A stretch of DNA of 8,823 nucleotides, taken from NCBI GenBank assembly GCA_035402645.1, contig DAONDQ010000117.1:1-8823 (forward strand). The letters are read 5' to 3'. The notes below the pieces were generated by a model. The model searched no databases, was not told where the DNA came from, and worked only from the letters and a program-made list of their open reading frames with translations. Made by a program: the position numbers and the translations under genes. Shown here piece after piece: positions 1 through 7,279 of the stretch (position 1 is its first letter; every line of letters starts with the position of its first letter). Source of the stretch: DAONDQ01 sp035402645. GTDB taxonomy: Bacteria > Cloacimonadota > Cloacimonadia > Cloacimonadales > DAONDQ01.

Positions 1-41
1 GCCGTCATCTTACACCCCCGGCATTTTTTTTATCCCATAAC

Positions 42-73
42 AAAAAAGGTCAGTCGAAAGACTGACCTGTTTT
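42..73. terminator. Strong bidirectional hairpin terminator of an off-window gene
   Basis: A perfect 9-bp stem (AGGTCAGTC at 47-55, GACTGACCT at 60-68) closes on a GAAA tetraloop. On the plus strand it is followed by GTTTT. On the minus strand the six A at 42-47 read as a T6 tract, so it can work in both directions. The only gene to its right runs away from it, so it most likely ends a transcript coming from left of the window. Just upstream, at 24-31, is a run of eight T after CGGC, possibly the tail of another terminator, but its stem cannot be judged at the window edge. Confidence 0.8.
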
Positions 74-154
74 GCTTACCGGACATATTTACCACCCAAA
101 GTCAACACCACCATACAAGTACATTCATATCACAGAAACTTTCAAACTCTTCTA

Positions 155-185
155 TTGACAGAATATAAGAAATACCAAATTTAAC
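155..185 (+). promoter_or_regulatory. Possible promoter of the DUF47-PiT operon
   Basis: A consensus TTGACA lies at 155-160 in the otherwise gene-free leader of the phosphate operon. The best -10 candidates at about 178-185 (AATTTA or TTTAAC, spacers 17-19) are poor. Start sites near 190 would give a short leader ending in the AGGAG ribosome binding site at 216-220. I saw no Pho-box-like direct repeat. This is a weak call resting on the -35 hexamer and its position. Confidence 0.3.
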
Positions 186-226
186 TAAATCAATTTGAGT
201 TTTCCCTAACAAAACAGGAGCACGAG

Positions 227-856
227 ATGAAATTTTCCCTGTTCCCGAAATCCTACAAGTTCAATGATCTCTTTATTCAGCAAAATCGTCACATTCTCAA
301 AGCTTCCAAACTCTTGAACGAGATTTTCACCAAGTCGGAGGAAATCCAGCACAAGGTTAAGGAAATTCAATTGATCGAAGCTGAAGGAAATGGAATATCG
401 CGAGAGATCACCCGGCAATTGTCACTTACTTTTATCACTCCACTCGATCGTGAGGATATTCATGAGATCAATGTTGCCCAGGAGGCTCTCCTGAATGTGA
501 TCAAGACGATTGCAAATCGCGTGGGACTTCATGATTCCACGACTTTCACCAAACATTCCAAGGAACTGATTTCGAATTTCAACTTCATGATCGAAGAAAT
601 CCACAATGTCCTTGAATTCGCTCTTCACAAACAGGATGCTTCCGAGAGTGTCAGACGAGTCAAGACGCTGAAGGAGCTTTCTGATGTTGAACTTCTGCAG
701 GCACTGACTGAAATCTACCAAATTGACCTGACAAGACCCGATGCAATCAAGGATGTGGTTACGTGGACACAGATCTATGATCGTATTGAAAAAGCAATGT
801 TGAGGGCTGAAAACCTGGCGAACATGCTGGAAGGGATTTCCTTAAAATATGCTTAG
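227..856 (+). CDS. DUF47 / PhoU-like phosphate transport regulator
   Basis: A 209-residue, mostly helical cytoplasmic protein of the DUF47 (PhoU_div, YkaA-like) family, which typically sits next to PiT transporters and is thought to modulate them. The family signature is clear at residues 50-81, with acidic EAEGNGI, then REITRQLSLTFITPLDREDI, matching the family's TPxDREDI core. The C-terminal helix (about 179-209, W..IYDRIE...RAENLANMLEGI) is also typical. Length is normal for the family. The start at 227 has AGGAG at 216-220, spaced 6 bases from the ATG. Its last 8 bases overlap the start of the transporter gene, so the two are very likely co-transcribed and translationally coupled. Metal or ligand binding is not known from sequence. 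The family call is firm; the regulatory role is inferred from family and context. Confidence 0.92.
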   Translation: MKFSLFPKSYKFNDLFIQQNRHILKASKLLNEIFTKSEEIQHKVKEIQLIEAEGNGISREITRQLSLTFITPLDREDIHEINVAQEALLNVIKTIANRVGLHDSTTFTKHSKELISNFNFMIEEIHNVLEFALHKQDASESVRRVKTLKELSDVELLQALTEIYQIDLTRPDAIKDVVTWTQIYDRIEKAMLRAENLANMLEGISLKYA

Positions 857-1859
857 TTCTGATTTGTTACTATTGCTGATCATCACAATCGCACTACTTT
901 TTGATGTCACAAATGGGATTCATGACTCTGCCAATGCCATAGCAACAGTTATTTCGACGAAAGTACTTTCACCACCGGTAGCAGTTTTGATGGCTGCAGT
1001 ATTGAACTTTGCCGGTGCTTTCATTGGGACTAAAGTAGCTCATACGATTGGCGGAGGGATAGTCAATCCGGACTTGGTGACAGGGTGTCAGTCTATTATT
1101 CTTGCTGCGTTGTTGGGGGCAATTTCATGGAACTTATTTACTTGGAGGCTTGGCTTGCCTTCCTCATCTTCCCATGCGCTGATCGGCGGATTGATTGGAG
1201 CAACGATCAATTATCGAGGATGGGGTGTACTGCATTGGCATAATATCATCGATAAAATCATTATCCCTTTATTTGCTTCTCCCATAGCAGGATTCATCGG
1301 TGGATACCTGTTGATGCTGCTGATCACAGCCATATTTAAAAATGCAAATCCCCGGAAATCAAGTAAGACTTTCCGTAGATTACAGATTCTCTCTTCCGGG
1401 TTCATGGCAACCAGTCATGGTATGAACGATGCGCAGAAGACAATGGGAATTATTACCCTGGCTCTATACTCATTTAATCACCTATCAGTAATGACGATCC
1501 CCACCTGGGTAAAGCTTGCCAGTGCCACAGCGATGTTTATTGGCACTGCTACGGGTGGATGGAGAATTATCAAGACGATGGGGCATGGGATATTCAGAAT
1601 GGAGCCAATCCATGGTTTTGCTGCAGAAACTGCATCGGCAACGGTCATTACCACAGCATCCTATTTCGGTGCCCCGATCAGTACAACGCATGCCATCACT
1701 TCTTCAGTAATGGGAGTTGGTGCATCGAAAAGATTTTCCGCTGTCCGTTGGGATACCGTGAATAAAATCGTATTTGCGTGGATCGTGACAATTCCCGCAG
1801 CAGCCTTGACCACAGCCTTCTTATTTGAGATCATACGCTGGCTACATTTAGTGAAGTAA
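849..1859 (+). CDS. pit: PiT family inorganic phosphate transporter
   Basis: A 336-residue inner-membrane permease of the PiT (PF01384) family, which imports phosphate, usually as a metal-phosphate complex with protons or sodium. Both halves of the family's inverted duplication are visible. Each begins with the signature loop (FDVTNGIHDSANAIAT at 18-33; TSHGMNDAQKTMG at 188-200) and each later has the serine-rich re-entrant motif (LPSSSSHALIGG at 103-114; APISTTHAITSSVMG at 275-289). About ten hydrophobic segments surround these. The start ATG lies inside the end of the DUF47 gene (sequence ATGCTTAG), with AAGGGA at 831-836 as a rather distant ribosome site, so initiation probably depends on termination of the upstream gene. 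Length is at the short, bacterial/archaeal end of the family, without the large central loop of E. coli PitA. The gene is complete. Confidence 0.95.
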   Translation: MLSSDLLLLLIITIALLFDVTNGIHDSANAIATVISTKVLSPPVAVLMAAVLNFAGAFIGTKVAHTIGGGIVNPDLVTGCQSIILAALLGAISWNLFTWRLGLPSSSSHALIGGLIGATINYRGWGVLHWHNIIDKIIIPLFASPIAGFIGGYLLMLLITAIFKNANPRKSSKTFRRLQILSSGFMATSHGMNDAQKTMGIITLALYSFNHLSVMTIPTWVKLASATAMFIGTATGGWRIIKTMGHGIFRMEPIHGFAAETASATVITTASYFGAPISTTHAITSSVMGVGASKRFSAVRWDTVNKIVFAWIVTIPAAALTTAFLFEIIRWLHLVK

Positions 1860-1871
1860 CATTCCAAGACG

Positions 1872-1896
1872 CTCAAAACTGGTGATTTGAGTTTTT
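1872..1896 (+). terminator. Weak terminator of the phosphate operon
   Basis: CTCAAA (1872-1877) pairs with TTTGAG (1886-1891) across an 8-base loop, followed at once by five T (1892-1896). The short, A/T-rich stem suggests modest efficiency, so some read-through into gdhA is possible. It lies 13 bases after the transporter stop. Confidence 0.5.
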
Positions 1897-1926
1897 CCTG
1901 GTTTTATCTATGAAATAAAGAAAACC

Positions 1927-1954
1927 TTGACACTTAAAGCTGAAATTTTAAAGA
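1927..1954 (+). promoter_or_regulatory. Candidate gdhA promoter
   Basis: A consensus TTGACA at 1927-1932 is followed after 16 bases by TAAAGA (1949-1954). An alternative TATTAT at 1962-1967 is too far from this -35. The position between the operon terminator and the gdhA ribosome site (GGAGG at 1976-1980, 7 bases from the ATG) fits a dedicated promoter with a very short leader. Confidence 0.4.
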
Positions 1955-1987
1955 GAACGAATATTATCCATTAATGGAGGTAAAAAA

Positions 1988-3337
1988 ATGGCTAAAATGA
2001 CCAAAGTCCAATTCCTGAAAAAAGTTGCTGAACGTAATCCGAATCAGCCTGAATTCATTCAAGCTGTAACGGAAGTGGTGGATTCCATATGGGATGCATA
2101 CGCTGCAAATCCTGCATATGTGAAAGCCAACATCCTTGAAAGAATCATTGAACCTGATCGTGCATTGATTTTCCGTGTGCCATGGATGGATGACAAGGGT
2201 GAAATCCAAGTCAACCGTGGTTTCCGCGTTGAATTCAACAATGCAATCGGACCTTACAAGGGCGGAATTCGTTTCCATCCTTCCGTAAATCTTTCCATTC
2301 TGAAGTTCTTGGGATTCGAACAGATTTTCAAGAATTCGCTTACAACCATCCCAATGGGTGGTGGTAAGGGCGGAAGTGACTTTGATCCCAAAGGCAAATC
2401 CGATAATGAAGTGATGCGCTTTACCCAGTCCTTCATGCTGGAACTGTTCCGTCTGATCGGACCTATCACTGACGTTCCTGCCGGTGATATTGGTGTTGGC
2501 GGACGTGAAATCGGTTTCATGTTCGGTATGTATAAAAAGATTAAGAACGAATTTTCCGGTGTTTTGACTGGTAAAGGTCTTTCCTATGGTGGAAGTCTGG
2601 TTCGTCCAGAAGCAACCGGTTATGGCTGCGTTTATTTTGCAGAAGAAATGCTGAAGACCCAGAAAAAGAGCTTCAAGGGATTGAAAGTTCTCGTTTCCGG
2701 TTCCGGTAACGTTTCTCAGTATGCCATCCAGAAATTGAATCAACTTGGTGGTACAGTTCTCACAGCATCCGACTCTGAAGGTTATATATATGATCCTAAG
2801 GGTATTTCCGGTGCTAAGTGGGAATATCTCATGGACCTTAAGAACAACAAACGCGGTCGTATTAAAGAATACGCAACCAAATATGCAAAAGACGGCGTGA
2901 AATTCTTCCCTGGCGAACGTCCTTGGAACAACAAGGCTGATGTTGCTCTTCCATGCGCAACACAGAACGAAATTGATGACAAGGATGCAAAGAATCTGTT
3001 GAAGAATGGTGTCTTCTGTGTTTCTGAAGGTGCTAACATGCCTTCAACACCTAAGGCAGTTGAACTCTTCATCGAAAAGAAGATTCTTTATGGACCGGGC
3101 AAAGCTGCTAATGCCGGTGGTGTGGCAACATCCGGATTGGAAATGTCACAGAACTCTGCACATACTTCATGGACACGTGAGAAAGTTGATGAAGAACTGC
3201 ACAACATCATGATCAAGATTCATGAGCAGTGCGTACGTGAAGGCAAAGAAGGCAAGTTCGTAAATTATGTGAATGGTGCCAATATTGCCGGTTTCAAGAA
3301 AGTTGCAGATGCAATGCTCGCTCAAGGTCTTGTTTAA
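1988..3337 (+). CDS. gdhA: NADP-type glutamate dehydrogenase (hexameric)
   Basis: A 449-residue cytosolic enzyme that interconverts 2-oxoglutarate plus ammonium and glutamate. It is collinear with the E. coli GdhA / Clostridium hexameric class. Substrate-site motifs are intact: K91 in PYKGGIRFHPSV, K115 in KNSLTTIPMGGGKGG, the catalytic lysine K127, the catalytic aspartate D167 in VPAGDIGVGGRE, and S382 in GGVATSGLEMSQNS. The Rossmann dinucleotide site GSGNVSQYA is at 238-246. The next strand ends in TASDS (259-263) rather than the acidic residue usual in NAD enzymes, suggesting NADP use and a biosynthetic, ammonium-assimilating direction. The start is supported by GGAGG 7 bases upstream. It is transcribed alone, between its own TTGACA box and a strong terminator. 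Codon use looks more restricted than in the downstream genes, fitting high expression. Cofactor preference is inferred, the rest is plain. Confidence 0.97.
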   Translation: MAKMTKVQFLKKVAERNPNQPEFIQAVTEVVDSIWDAYAANPAYVKANILERIIEPDRALIFRVPWMDDKGEIQVNRGFRVEFNNAIGPYKGGIRFHPSVNLSILKFLGFEQIFKNSLTTIPMGGGKGGSDFDPKGKSDNEVMRFTQSFMLELFRLIGPITDVPAGDIGVGGREIGFMFGMYKKIKNEFSGVLTGKGLSYGGSLVRPEATGYGCVYFAEEMLKTQKKSFKGLKVLVSGSGNVSQYAIQKLNQLGGTVLTASDSEGYIYDPKGISGAKWEYLMDLKNNKRGRIKEYATKYAKDGVKFFPGERPWNNKADVALPCATQNEIDDKDAKNLLKNGVFCVSEGANMPSTPKAVELFIEKKILYGPGKAANAGGVATSGLEMSQNSAHTSWTREKVDEELHNIMIKIHEQCVREGKEGKFVNYVNGANIAGFKKVADAMLAQGLV

Positions 3338-3361
3338 GATCATCTAAAAATCAAAACATAG

Positions 3362-3393
3362 AAACTGCCGACTTTAGGGTCGGCAGTTTTTTT
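3362..3393 (+). terminator. Strong gdhA terminator
   Basis: An 11-bp perfect stem (AAACTGCCGAC at 3362-3372 with GTCGGCAGTTT at 3379-3389) has a 6-base TTTAGG loop and a seven-T tract at 3387-3393. It starts 24 bases after the gdhA stop and isolates gdhA from the next gene. Confidence 0.9.
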
Positions 3394-3410
3394 ATAGGAA
3401 AAATAGTGAA

Positions 3411-3454
3411 TAACAATTATATTTATTTTTGGCGTGAAATTTGTATATAGATAA
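3411..3454 (+). promoter_or_regulatory. AT-rich upstream element of the LVIVD gene (shared with ankyrin gene)
   Basis: TAACAATTA (3411-3419), a 21-base gap, TTGTATATA (3441-3449) and then GATAA (3450-3454) precede the LVIVD gene. The same two 9-mers in the same order, 18 bases apart, lie upstream of the ankyrin gene (5825-5860). TATATA could serve as a -10 box. No good TTGACA is present at the right distance, so this may be a promoter of a non-E. coli type or a regulator site. The ribosome site AGGAG (3470-3474) follows. Confidence 0.35.
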
Positions 3455-3477
3455 AGAAAAAAGCCAAGCAGGAGAAT

Positions 3478-5604
3478 ATGAAAAAACTATTAGTCATTTT
3501 AGGGATCATGATAATTCCTATTATTTTATTTGGGGTATATCATAAAGTAAGTTCTTATCAGCCGAACAATATGTCGGTAAACATTCATTATGCAAATGGA
3601 AGTGTTTTTGTTCCCTTGGCAGAGGTGGGCTTCATTATACTTGATGTTTCTGATCCGCATGATCCTCAGTTATTAAATACTACCTTCATTGAGGGTAATT
3701 GCAGGCAAATTATAGCTGGAAATGACAAGGCATATGTTTTAGTAAATTCCTCATGTGTTTTAATATACGATATTACTGAACCCAGCCAACCACAATTTGC
3801 CAGTCAGTATCTTTCAACTAATTATATAGAATCAATAGCCACATACGGTAATTTACTTTATCTTGCTATGGGATCATCTGGTGTATTGGCGCTAAATACC
3901 ACTAACCCGTATAATCCTATTGAAAATCATATAACTGAGATATCTGGCGACGTGATTTCTGTTTCACCGAAACGTGATGAAGCATATGCTGTTTGCAGAA
4001 ATGGGATGATATATGCAATTGACGAATCAAATCCTTTATATCCGATCTTACAGTTTACTTATTCCCTGAATCAACGTGTTCAACAAATAACTTGTACAGA
4101 TTCATATGTGTATACCTTAAGTAATGGGGATACGCATTTCATTAATGGTTACAAGATAATGGATGACAATTCATTATTGTTACAGGATACAATTACAATG
4201 CAAGATTCTATCGGTTCATTTACCTGCTTTGGTGATATGGTCTATTATACGACAAGAGAATCGATTCTGTATTGTTCTCACTGGAGTGATTCGGATAGTC
4301 TCAAAGTCGATGGATTCTATCAATTATCTTCCCAGGTAAATTCGATAGTCAGTTCTGATAATCTTGTATATACTGCTGCGGATAATTCGGGTATTCAAAT
4401 TATTGATATGGCGGACGCAGAAAACAACGAAATTCTTGATACATTTGAATCACCCCAGGGAACCAGCAGTTATGCTTTTGCAGATGATTACCTTATTCAG
4501 TCTGATCCCAGTTCTCTTCATTTTCTCGAATATTCTCAACAGGATTCTTCAAGTTACGTTGGGGAGTTACAATCCTTGGGGAATTTACATTGTATGCTTG
4601 CAAATGGTCATTTTCTGATTGGAGCAATTGATTATCAGGGAATCTATACAATCGATATTTCGGACGTATATCATCCACAAATCATAAGTCATTACGATAT
4701 CAATGACAAGATCAATTGTGACCTGATACAAAACGGTAAGCTTTATGTAGGAACCGATTTCACCGGTTTATATATATTCAATATTTCTGATTCTGCTCAT
4801 CCAGCTTTTACGGGAAGGTATATAACATCTTCACCTTTTAAGCATATCACGATCTCTGAAAACTGCCTATACGGGGCAATGGGTGATTATGGTGTTTATG
4901 TCATAGATATCTCAAATGCTAGTCAACTATACAGATTAGGAACTATCCGTGTATCAGATTCTGCAAATGATATCGCAGTTTATCACAACATGGCATATAT
5001 AGCGAATGGAAAACTTGGAATAGAAATTATCGATATGACAAATCCTACACATCCCGAATTCGAAAATAACATTCTTTCGCATACAGTTACCACCGTAAAT
5101 AGTTTAAAATTATATCAGGATACCCTTTTAGCATCAGATTCATTCTGGAATGAAATCGTTTTCTACAATCTTTCGAGCTATTCAAATCCGGAAGCGTATT
5201 ACAAGATACTCTGGAATCTTCCAACATCTGAAATGTATATTTTTGATGATAAATTATATACAAATAACGGAAAATATGGCTTAAATTCGTTTAGTTTAGG
5301 CCAGGTGACCAATAATGATGATATCATGGCTGATGTGATTGATATGAAGATATTTCCCAACCCGTTTCATGAAACAACGAGTATCCAGCTGAATTTGAAA
5401 AACAACAAAGAGACAAGGCATGTTCAAATATATAATATCCGGGGACAGTTAGTGAAAGAATACAAGAAAATCGGGAATCGTGATAACCGGATCGTATGGG
5501 ATGGTACAAATAAATTGGGACAGCGAGTGTCTTCCGGTGTTTATTTATGCAGAATCAAAACAATGTCAGGAATACTAACCAAAAAAATTATGTTCATCAA
5601 ATAG
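3478..5604 (+). CDS. LVIVD-repeat beta-propeller protein with T9SS sorting domain
   Basis: A 708-residue exported protein. Residues 1-20 (MKK then a long hydrophobic run) are a signal peptide. Residues about 35-610 are tandem LVIVD-type repeats, each with an aromatic/hydrophobic strand, G(V/I)xIxDISDPxxP and a following strand. Clear copies include GFIILDVSDPHDPQLL (51-66), VLIYDITEPSQPQF (94-107), GIQIIDMADA (305-314), GIYTIDISDVYHPQII (388-403), GLYIFNISDSAHPAF (430-444), GVYVIDISNASQLY (472-485) and GIEIIDMTNPTHPEF (514-528). They probably fold as propellers. Residues about 622-708 form a T9SS type A / FlgD-like domain (FPNPF 626-630, IYNIRGQLV, VWDGTN, VSSGVYL, ending KKIMFIK), the usual outer-membrane export tag in Cloacimonadota and Bacteroidota. 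The ATG has AGGAG at 3470-3474. Function is unknown; adhesion or surface structure is plausible, with no catalytic motif seen. It appears to be monocistronic. Confidence 0.88.
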   Translation: MKKLLVILGIMIIPIILFGVYHKVSSYQPNNMSVNIHYANGSVFVPLAEVGFIILDVSDPHDPQLLNTTFIEGNCRQIIAGNDKAYVLVNSSCVLIYDITEPSQPQFASQYLSTNYIESIATYGNLLYLAMGSSGVLALNTTNPYNPIENHITEISGDVISVSPKRDEAYAVCRNGMIYAIDESNPLYPILQFTYSLNQRVQQITCTDSYVYTLSNGDTHFINGYKIMDDNSLLLQDTITMQDSIGSFTCFGDMVYYTTRESILYCSHWSDSDSLKVDGFYQLSSQVNSIVSSDNLVYTAADNSGIQIIDMADAENNEILDTFESPQGTSSYAFADDYLIQSDPSSLHFLEYSQQDSSSYVGELQSLGNLHCMLANGHFLIGAIDYQGIYTIDISDVYHPQIISHYDINDKINCDLIQNGKLYVGTDFTGLYIFNISDSAHPAFTGRYITSSPFKHITISENCLYGAMGDYGVYVIDISNASQLYRLGTIRVSDSANDIAVYHNMAYIANGKLGIEIIDMTNPTHPEFENNILSHTVTTVNSLKLYQDTLLASDSFWNEIVFYNLSSYSNPEAYYKILWNLPTSEMYIFDDKLYTNNGKYGLNSFSLGQVTNNDDIMADVIDMKIFPNPFHETTSIQLNLKNNKETRHVQIYNIRGQLVKEYKKIGNRDNRIVWDGTNKLGQRVSSGVYLCRIKTMSGILTKKIMFIK

Positions 5605-5618
5605 GAAGTCTCTCATAC

Positions 5619-5650
5619 AAAGGGACAAATCAAAAGATTTGCCCCTTTTT
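5619..5650 (+). terminator. Terminator of the LVIVD gene
   Basis: AAAGGG and CAAATC (5619-5624, 5626-5631) pair with GATTTG and CCCTTT (5636-5641, 5643-5648), with one A/C mismatch and an AAAA loop, ending in a five-T tract (5646-5650). It starts 14 bases after the stop codon. Confidence 0.8.
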
Positions 5651-5760
5651 CTATGTCTCATTGTGATGTCAACTCCTACCCAATATTCATAGAACTATGA
5701 CAAAACGGGAAACTCAATCTTATGAAAGATAGTCTTCAAGCAATGCAATAAAACTGTGTT

Positions 5761-5783
5761 ATTAGATGAAATCTAATTATAAT
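5761..5783 (+). promoter_or_regulatory. Inverted repeat abutting a TATAAT box
   Basis: ATTAGAT (5761-5767), GAA, ATCTAAT (5771-5777) is a perfect 7-bp inverted repeat. It is followed directly by TATAAT at 5778-5783. The 17-base repeat occupies exactly the space a promoter spacer would, although the would-be -35 (TGTGTT, 5755-5760) is poor. It could be an operator-overlapped promoter for the ankyrin gene, with a leader of about 120 bases, or chance in AT-rich DNA. Confidence 0.3.
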
Positions 5784-5824
5784 CGACATTCCAAGGTTAA
5801 CTAATACTGTCTATTCAAAACTTC

Positions 5825-5869
5825 TAACAATTAATCAATATGGTATCTAAATTGTATATATAGGGATAA
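5825..5869 (+). promoter_or_regulatory. AT-rich upstream element of the ankyrin gene (shared with LVIVD gene)
   Basis: TAACAATTA (5825-5833), an 18-base gap, TTGTATATA (5852-5860) and then GATAA (5865-5869). These are the same three short blocks in the same order as upstream of the LVIVD gene at 3411-3454, where the gap is 21 bases. It lies 50 bases before the chosen ankyrin start. It could be a promoter or a site for a common regulator. Confidence 0.35.
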
Positions 5870-5892
5870 CTCCATGGTCTGTAAGGATAGAT

Positions 5893-5902
5893 GGAGGGGG
5901 GG
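5893..5902 (+). promoter_or_regulatory. G-rich ribosome binding site that fixes the ankyrin start
   Basis: GGAGGGGGGG contains a seven-G homopolymer (5896-5902) and ends 7 bases before the ATG at 5910. It decides the start in favour of 5910, because an in-frame ATG at 5874 has no comparable site and would put a charged, non-signal-like segment before the signal peptide. The homopolymer could vary in length by slippage, which would alter the spacing. Confidence 0.7.
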
Positions 5903-5909
5903 AAACTTT

Positions 5910-7274
5910 ATGAAAAGAAATGTAATCATTTTCTATCTTATCCTTCTGATATTGATAGTCAATACTCAGCGTGGATATTGTGCCAGTTTTGTCAGAGAAT
6001 ATGTTAATTTTAAAGCTCTAACAACTTCGAAGCTGAATTTCTTATTGAAGTCTGGCGCTAAGATCAATGAGAAGGATAACTCAGGTAAAACACCTCTCAT
6101 GCTTGCTATTATCAATGAAGCACCGACCGATATCGTACAGCAAATGATTAATAGAGGTGCGAAAATCAACAGCAAGGATAAATCAGGTACTAATGCCGCG
6201 ATCTATTGTATCAAGACAGGAAAGAATGCTGATATTCTCAGATTGTTATTAGGAACCAAAGGTTATGTAAATGTTACCGATAAATCAGGAAAAACTGCTC
6301 TTATGTATGCTTGTATGAATGCTGATCCGGAGATGATGCATATAGTTCTTTCTTCATATGATTATAAACTGAATGATCATGATAAAGAAGGAATGACAGC
6401 GTTATCACAAGCAGCAATGGTTCAGGATGCACCTGAAATTGATGCCTTAATTTCTGCAGGGGCTGATATTTCAGTAAATTATGAACTGGGAAATGCAAAG
6501 AAACCGATGCTTGTAACACTCTTGATGCTGGCTTCTATATATAATCCCCATCCTGATGCAATTAGGGAATTGATAAGGGTGGGCGGTAAAATTGATGAAA
6601 AAAGCTCAACTGGCTTGAATGCATTAATGCTGGCTGCGATGTATAATAAAAACCCCAAGGTCCTTGACGTTTTCAAGGAGTATGATGCGGATTTCAATAT
6701 TCGCTATATTGACGGCAAATCACTCTTCATGCTTGCCGCCTGTCAGAACAAGAACCCTCAGGTTTTACAGCATTTGATTGAATTGGGGACTGATTATCAA
6801 GAAGTGAGTGGAGATGGTACCAGCGCATTAATGATGGCAGCTCAATATAATCCGAATCTGGAAGTCCTAATGGCACTAAACAAAATAGGTTTGGATTATA
6901 CAACAAGGGATAAACGTGGAGAGACATTATTAATGTATGCTTCCCGCAATCGTAACCCTGAAATAGTGAAATTTCTTTTACAGAGAGGAATGTTTGTGAA
7001 TGAAAGGGATTATGATTCTTGGACCGCTTTGATGCATGCCGCAAGTTTCGGAACGAATCCAGAGGTTGTAAAAGTTCTGCTCGCTTTCGGAGCTGATCCT
7101 AAAATGAAAGATAAAAACGGCAGGACAGCATGGGATCATATACTCTGGACATCCAATCAACTCCGCAATTTCAAGCAGGATAATGGAGTTATGATGAATT
7201 CAGATGTTAATGAGTTACTATATCTTGCGCAGTCGAAAAAGGAGTCCGCTGATATAAAACCTTGTAAAAACTGA
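5910..7274 (+). CDS. Exported ankyrin-repeat protein
   Basis: A 454-residue protein with a signal peptide (MKRN, then a hydrophobic core at 5-17, likely cleaved after about YCA at 23-25), followed almost entirely by ankyrin repeats at about 35-405. I count roughly ten full repeats plus a partial first one. Later copies are regular, with a 34-residue period, one more than the canonical 33. The extra residue falls in the inter-helix turn, giving ALMxAAxxNxNPEVVxxLL (for example 238-252, 306-320, 373-391). Repeat 5 to 6 (about 185-203) has a short insertion. The C-terminal 50 residues are repeat-free and polar. No enzymatic domain is visible, so it is probably a periplasmic or surface protein-binding scaffold. 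The cysteine at 24 does not lie in a good lipobox. It is separated from the LVIVD gene by a terminator and 305 bases, and is convergent with the next gene. Binding partner unknown. Confidence 0.9.
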   Translation: MKRNVIIFYLILLILIVNTQRGYCASFVREYVNFKALTTSKLNFLLKSGAKINEKDNSGKTPLMLAIINEAPTDIVQQMINRGAKINSKDKSGTNAAIYCIKTGKNADILRLLLGTKGYVNVTDKSGKTALMYACMNADPEMMHIVLSSYDYKLNDHDKEGMTALSQAAMVQDAPEIDALISAGADISVNYELGNAKKPMLVTLLMLASIYNPHPDAIRELIRVGGKIDEKSSTGLNALMLAAMYNKNPKVLDVFKEYDADFNIRYIDGKSLFMLAACQNKNPQVLQHLIELGTDYQEVSGDGTSALMMAAQYNPNLEVLMALNKIGLDYTTRDKRGETLLMYASRNRNPEIVKFLLQRGMFVNERDYDSWTALMHAASFGTNPEVVKVLLAFGADPKMKDKNGRTAWDHILWTSNQLRNFKQDNGVMMNSDVNELLYLAQSKKESADIKPCKN

Positions 7275-7279
7275 GGATT

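Larger units (their letters stand above)
5605..5909 (+). other. Gene-free leader region between the LVIVD and ankyrin genes
   Basis: This 305-base interval is AT-rich and holds no convincing gene. Short ATG frames at 5653-5700 and 5722-5751 lack ribosome sites. Contents in order are the LVIVD terminator (5619-5650), an inverted repeat abutting TATAAT (5761-5783), the shared AT-rich element (5825-5869), and the G-rich ribosome site (5893-5902). The long spacing and several candidate control elements suggest that the ankyrin gene is separately regulated. Confidence 0.6.

Noticed and set aside
1..31. GCCG...CGGC followed by eight T, resembling a terminator
   Set aside because: The possible stem is only 4 bp with a long loop, and its left side is cut by the window edge, so it cannot be supported.
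1964..2743. 259-codon open frame on the minus strand, antisense to gdhA
   Set aside because: gdhA is unambiguous in the other strand, and the antisense frame is the usual by-product of its codon bias. Its translation resembles no family and it has no ribosome site.
5874..5909. Upstream in-frame ATG for the ankyrin gene, adding 12 residues
   Set aside because: It has no ribosome site and would place a charged segment ahead of the signal peptide. The ATG at 5910 has a strong site at proper spacing.
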